Below, in pieces: positions 59,666 to 64,000 of a stretch of DNA of 64,000 bases. The position numbers were made by a program, and so were the translations under genes. How positions within the stretch are numbered: position 1 is the first letter of the stretch; the number at the start of each line of letters is the position of its first letter. This DNA is from Ignelater luminosus (taxonomy: Eukaryota; Arthropoda; Insecta; Coleoptera; Elateridae), in NCBI GenBank assembly GCA_011009095.1, contig VTPC01091013.1:1-64000 (forward strand), given 5' to 3'. Under the pieces are notes generated by a model. That model was not told the origin of the DNA and did no database searches. It saw only the letters and a list, made by a program, of their open reading frames with translations.

Positions 59666-62260
59666 GAAGGGCTCGGTGCAAAAACCGGTCGCTCTTAAAT
59701 TTTACGGTATTGGCAAAAAACTGTTTTGCAAGTTATAACACGCAAAACACTTAACGAAAACAGTCGACCTGTGAACAAATCACTATTGGCATACATTTTT
59801 AGTGAAAAATAATTCTTTTTGTAGTGACAATTTCTATAAAAAAATTTTTTTTTTAAATGCAGCTGTCAGTTTTTTTACCGCAAAATTAAAATTCGACAAA
59901 TTAAATGTATCAAAATGAAGTTGAAGAATATTAATAATCAAAAAAGAAAAAATATGTTAACACATTTCAAATTCAACATCTTCGTCATCGGTATCCGGTT
60001 CTTCTAATGGTACTTCTGGCCCAACAGCATTCATCAGAATATCGTAATACCATTTATCATTTTTTTGGCACGTACTTATCAGCCACAGAAGAAACATTCT
60101 CAAGTTTCTTTTGTTTAATGGGCAACGGTTAACTAACATATAGGTCTTCGGTAGGGAGAGATAATGCAGCTGATGGTTTCTTAAAACTAAACTCAGAAAA
60201 CATTGTAATGCCAACAGTGATACTACATTTTACGACATTACTTTTTACAGAATATTTCGAAATAGCAAACTTTTCTTTTTGATTATTTATAACGGTTTTC
60301 TTTAAAATACTCTTAAAATGTTTAGAAAAATTTAAAATCATGTCCTGGGTCACGTCCACTACTATACATTTTCGTGATGTCTTCTTAACCAAATCTATCC
60401 AACCTTTAGGTGTATAAACTATTTCCTTTTTCCTTTTTTCTTTTTTTATTAAGCCAAATGCCCCATCGCAGGGCAGAAAACTATGTCCAGGCTCGGGAAA
60501 TCGATAAACAATAACGTTAATATTTCTTTGTGTAGTGTTAATAAGTGTATGCAAAAACTGTACTAAAACACAGTTTTTATTTTGTGCAAAACAGGTGTCA
60601 GAGTAGAGGTACAACTCGCAAACAGTTAAGGGAAGGAATGCGGTTATGTAATGAAGTAAAAAGCTAATAACATCATTACTTCCTTTCTTTGCTGTTATTT
60701 CACCATACATATAAAATTTACAATCTCCATATTTGGCTGAATGGATACAGAAGTTGTAGACCCACAGCTGTCGTTTGTAAAATACACCCCCTGACGATAT
60801 ATGTGGTAAGTCAAAACACAATACCTCTACTGATTCTTCATTTTTAGCACGAACTGAATTTTGTTTTAGCTTCAGATTTGCACAAATGAAGTGCTTTTTT
60901 GTCTTTTAGTTTGGCTTTAGTTTCGTGGTTTTCTTCTACCGCTATACTGTTGCGCAACTTATCGCATGTCTGGCAAGTATTAGACCTAGGCTGACCAAAA
61001 CTTATATTATAGTTTAAGTTAAAATGCCTGTTGTAAAAATCGTATGACACTTTCAGATGTACACGATTTGCATTTTCGTAAAGTGCGTACATTTTTATAA
61101 TATTCAGCTCCGAAGACAAGTACTACCTTTTTTGGTTATCGTGCCTACTATAATAAGAACGCCGTCTAGGAAAACTTCTAATATGTTCGTCAATTTGGGC
61201 AATTATTTCTTCACCAATTTTGTTGGGTCGGTCGATTCGAGTGTCTTCCCCGACCATCTTGCTTTGGAGTGAGGTTATTATTTTTCAGATTTATTGCTAT
61301 ATTGTTACACGATGTTTTGATATGCCGTGAAAAGAACAAATGGCTTTCTTACAAACCGTATGTTCTGCAGTGCCAACCCGTATCTTAAAATTTAAAAATT
61401 AATAAAAGTCATCCCGTTGCCGTAAATATTTATAATAAGCCCACTAACAACACTAAAAAAAAATCAACACAGATAAAACTCTGTAAAATAAAATTTACAA
61501 ACTACCTTATAATGAAAATCAATGTTCCTTGGTCTAATGTCTTCTGTTTTTATTCGCCGACGTTTAATAGCTTCTGCAGATAGTTGGCCAGCCAAGTAGA
61601 TATCTTGTTTATGTTTATTACCAATATCTCAGAATTGTTTTAAGATATTCTGCTTTTGATCATCGCTTAGCTTTGTAAAGCACTTGTATTTACACTTACA
61701 ATCTGGCCCTATCTTTCTCTGAGGCGCTTTCTTGTTTTTCCAATTGATATGTTCCTCACCTTTAGCTTTCTTCGATTTCATCGCATTGCGCTGCCATCTC
61801 TTGTTCGTTTTTTTCTTTTTCTTTTTTTATTTTCATGATTTAGGTCAAGTCTATTATGCACATTATTAATATTACTTACATTTTTACCAGGTCTTTCTTC
61901 CTCTGAAGGTATATATTCACTTCTCCTGTCTACGAATGGTTCAGAGTCACTACTAGAACTATTCATTTTACAAAACACACCCCACTTTAAAGATTAATAG
62001 GCAAGTACTAAAGTGAAATTTCGTTAAAACTTGAAATCATCTGTTTTTGAACGAAGTCAGCTCCATCTCTCCTTCGAATGAAGAACCAGACACCTCCGGT
62101 GACTCAGTCAACTCCATTCCCAATAAAATATCGCGTATCGGGTCTAGGAGCTGTCTGATTTTTATACCAAAAGACGCGTAATGCCTAGTATATTTAAATT
62201 TACTCAAAAAGTCGTTTTCGGCAAAAGATGGAGCTGACCGGTTTTTGCACCGAGCCCTTC
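59666..62260 (-). mobile_element. DUF7869-type TIR transposon, copy 2 (2595 bp)
   Basis: Perfect inverted ends GAAGGGCTCGGTGCAAAAAC continuing CCGGTC. Flanks AACT (59662-59665) and AATT (62261-62264) fit a 4-bp duplication with one change. Subterminal GTCAGCTCCATC occurs at 62056-62067 and inverted at 62227-62238. The ends share the GAAGG-CTC-G-GC pattern with copy 1, while the protein is only distantly similar, so the two are separate subfamilies. Confidence 0.9.
59957..61966 (-). pseudogene. DUF7869-like transposase gene, copy 2, frameshifted
   Basis: ATG at 61966 (MNSSSSDSEPFVDRRSEYIP), a basic KKRKRKKRT stretch, then a shifted frame with CKCKYKCFTKLSDDQKQ and VCKKAICSFHGISK. After a region with stops come IDEHIRSFPRRRSYYSRHD, SFGQPRSNTCQTCDKLRNSI, FYKRQLWVYNFCIHS, YLYSDTCFAQNKN and EPGHSFLPCDGAFG, and an acidic tail (EEPDTDDEDVEFEMC) ending at 59957. 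Several frameshifts and stops; a putative intron lies near 61400-61510. Compared with copy 1, SDSCGGQNRN reads SDTCFAQNKN, while the Asp residues and PGHS are kept. Confidence 0.8.
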
Positions 62261-62264
62261 AATT

Positions 62265-62814
62265 GTAAGTTAAAATTATTCAATGATTGTAAAAGTGAGA
62301 TGGTAGAATTTCAACTGAAATATGATATAGTTACAAACTAGATTTGAAGAAACTCTGGCCTTTTGGTTGTAAAATGAACGGATATGTTTCGAAGATTTAA
62401 TCGAAACTTAAAGAAAGAAATGATGATAGAAAAAATAGTGATTTAGAATAAAGGTACAAACTTCTCCAGATACTGAAGAGAATGAACAAGAAAGAGAACA
62501 GGAAACTTCTATACTACAGATAGCGGTAAAGGAAGAAAACAGAAAATCTAATTTACTGAAGATAAGTATCAAGTCATTTCATGCACCGACAAGAATTATT
62601 TGTTCTTGCTGTCTATAACAGCTTTAAAAGGAAAACTGCCAGTAGCGATTTGTGTTTTAATAGAAAACCTGACATCGTTTATTTAACAAATATTTACTAA
62701 TAATTTACATGTCTTAGGATTTCTATATTAACTGGTCAGGTACGGCAATAGCATTGACTTATTTTTAAAAATTTGGTGTGGAAAAACAAATCAAACAACT
62801 CGTAGAAGTGAACA
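62265..62814. other. no gene recognised
   Basis: AT-rich, no supported feature between the copy 2 transposon and the transposase relic. Confidence 0.4.
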
Positions 62815-63090
62815 TAAAATTTAATCTTAGGTAGTAAGTTTAGATGTGATATCCGTAAGATGTCTCCCATCCACGTTTATGCATCGTTGCAATCTCCTTC
62901 AAAAATTTTGTATAATACGCTAATTTTGCTTAATTTTTCTCTAATCCGGATTTTAAGTTCTTGAAATGTTTAAGGACGTGTTGCAATATGCTTTGGGCTT
63001 AAAATACTTCTAAAGAAAAATCTGGGACTGACAAGTCTGATGATCTTGGTTATGTTACCAAATCCTAAAGCTAGGCGATGTAAAAACATT
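62815..63090 (-). mobile_element. mariner-like transposase C-terminal relic
   Basis: Minus strand in shifting frames: PRSSDLSVPDFSLEVF (from a PPRSPDLxPxDFFLWG-type third-catalytic block), RPKTFQELKIRIREKLSKIS and a residual HKRGWETSYGYHI-type end. This order is typical of the C-terminus of mariner-like transposases in insects. Multiple frameshifts. Confidence 0.65.
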
Positions 63091-64000
63091 AAATATGAAT
63101 CATCTCAACTTCATCTTGCTGTATGTGCAGTGACAGTATCACGCTGGAACGAAACTTAAAATTGCTGTCCGCGGGACGACATAACAAATTCTGTGTCTGA
63201 GCAATAGATTGCGTAACAATACAGCACTTTACTGCACAAACATGTTGGTTTATTGTCTAATTTATCCAAAGCACAGAAAATTGCTATCCGAAGATATTCA
63301 GACAGTTCCGCCCGTTATTGGGATTTTGAAAACAAAATAGAGAGATAACAATAGGTTATGTTTGCATTTGTTTTTGAAATATTTCCCAAAATGAATGTTT
63401 CCAACTTTTGCTTTTTGACGATGACCTCCTTGATATTACAAATCTTTAGTCAAATCATGAAGAAGCCATGGGACAAACCTGCTTTCAAGGTAAACTACTA
63501 AAAACTTTGTTTTGAAGATCTAAGGTTACATGGTGTAGTGCATTACTAAAATCTACACAGAATCTTCTATCGAACCATAACAAAATCAAATTCAAAGAAT
63601 AAATCTAATGAGTGTTTTGGAAAACCAAAACGTCACATAGAAGTTTTGCCGAATTTAGGAATTCTAATATTAAAAAAGCTATGACAAAAAAAAGGAATTA
63701 TGTTTTTTAGACTTACCTAGTCAACTGCTTACAATCTAAGGGCTGATCTGTTAATTGACACAACTAGGTGGCGAGGGATGTCAAACAGAAAGCAAAAGGT
63801 TGAAAGTGTGCTGCCTTATAATCAGTTTTGTTTTTGCGGCAATACGCAACGCTTGACAGAGGTGGTGAACAACGCAACTCCTTATCATTTAAGTTTCACT
63901 TGGTTTACTCTTTAGTGTCAATAACCTTAAAGTGATTCAAACTTAGTTGCGCGCTAATTACTTGCGTCACGAGAATTTATAAATCAAGCGCTGCGTTATC
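63091..64000. other. no gene recognised
   Basis: A little more of the same transposase may extend to about 63180 (plus-strand GTATCACGCTGGAACGAA is in keeping with it); beyond that nothing was recognised. Confidence 0.4.

Noticed and set aside
1..64000. CRISPR arrays, operons, bacterial promoters or rRNA/tRNA genes
   Set aside because: None seen; gene structure with spliced exons and TA/TTAA transposons is that of an animal nuclear genome. tRNA genes cannot be excluded without a covariance-model scan.

Overview
This is an insect nuclear genome window: AT-rich, intron-rich and packed with DNA transposons. There is no bacterial gene organisation. The order cannot be fixed from sequence alone; the transposon load and long introns would suit a beetle or another large insect genome.

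The backbone is the 3' part of a Semaphorin-1a gene on the minus strand. Eleven coding exons were placed with consistent splice sites and phases, from 41869 down to the stop codon at 4457. They cover the sema domain from about one fifth of the way in, the PSI domain, the transmembrane helix and the complete cytoplasmic tail, including a 21-residue terminal exon. The first exons (signal peptide and start of the sema domain) were not found and probably lie beyond 64000, so the right-hand 22 kb would be first-intron sequence.

A second intact gene, alpha-1,6-fucosyltransferase (FUT8 family), sits as one uninterrupted 588-codon frame at 13272-15038 inside the 11.3-kb Sema-1a intron, on the same strand. 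A decayed copy of its 5' end lies at 11331-11571 and itself carries a 123-bp nested element.

Nearly everything else recognisable is mobile DNA: two members of one TIR transposon family encoding a DUF7869-like protein (17947-20215 and 59666-62260); a piggyBac element (22441-24920); two mariner elements (26912-27991 and 31442-32710); a non-autonomous hAT element with an array of TATCTAGATA motifs (11899-12717); a TIR element carrying a PIN/FEN1-like nuclease (52318-54533); a broken RAG1/Transib-like gene split by a mariner (29990-33120); several TA-flanked MITEs; and mariner and LINE relics. All long transposon frames are disrupted by frameshifts, stops or deletions, so none looks autonomous.

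The best candidates for something poorly described are the DUF7869 transposon family, whose two copies share termini but differ in sequence; the nuclease-bearing element; and the RAG1-like gene whose frame is continuous across the mariner insertion site.
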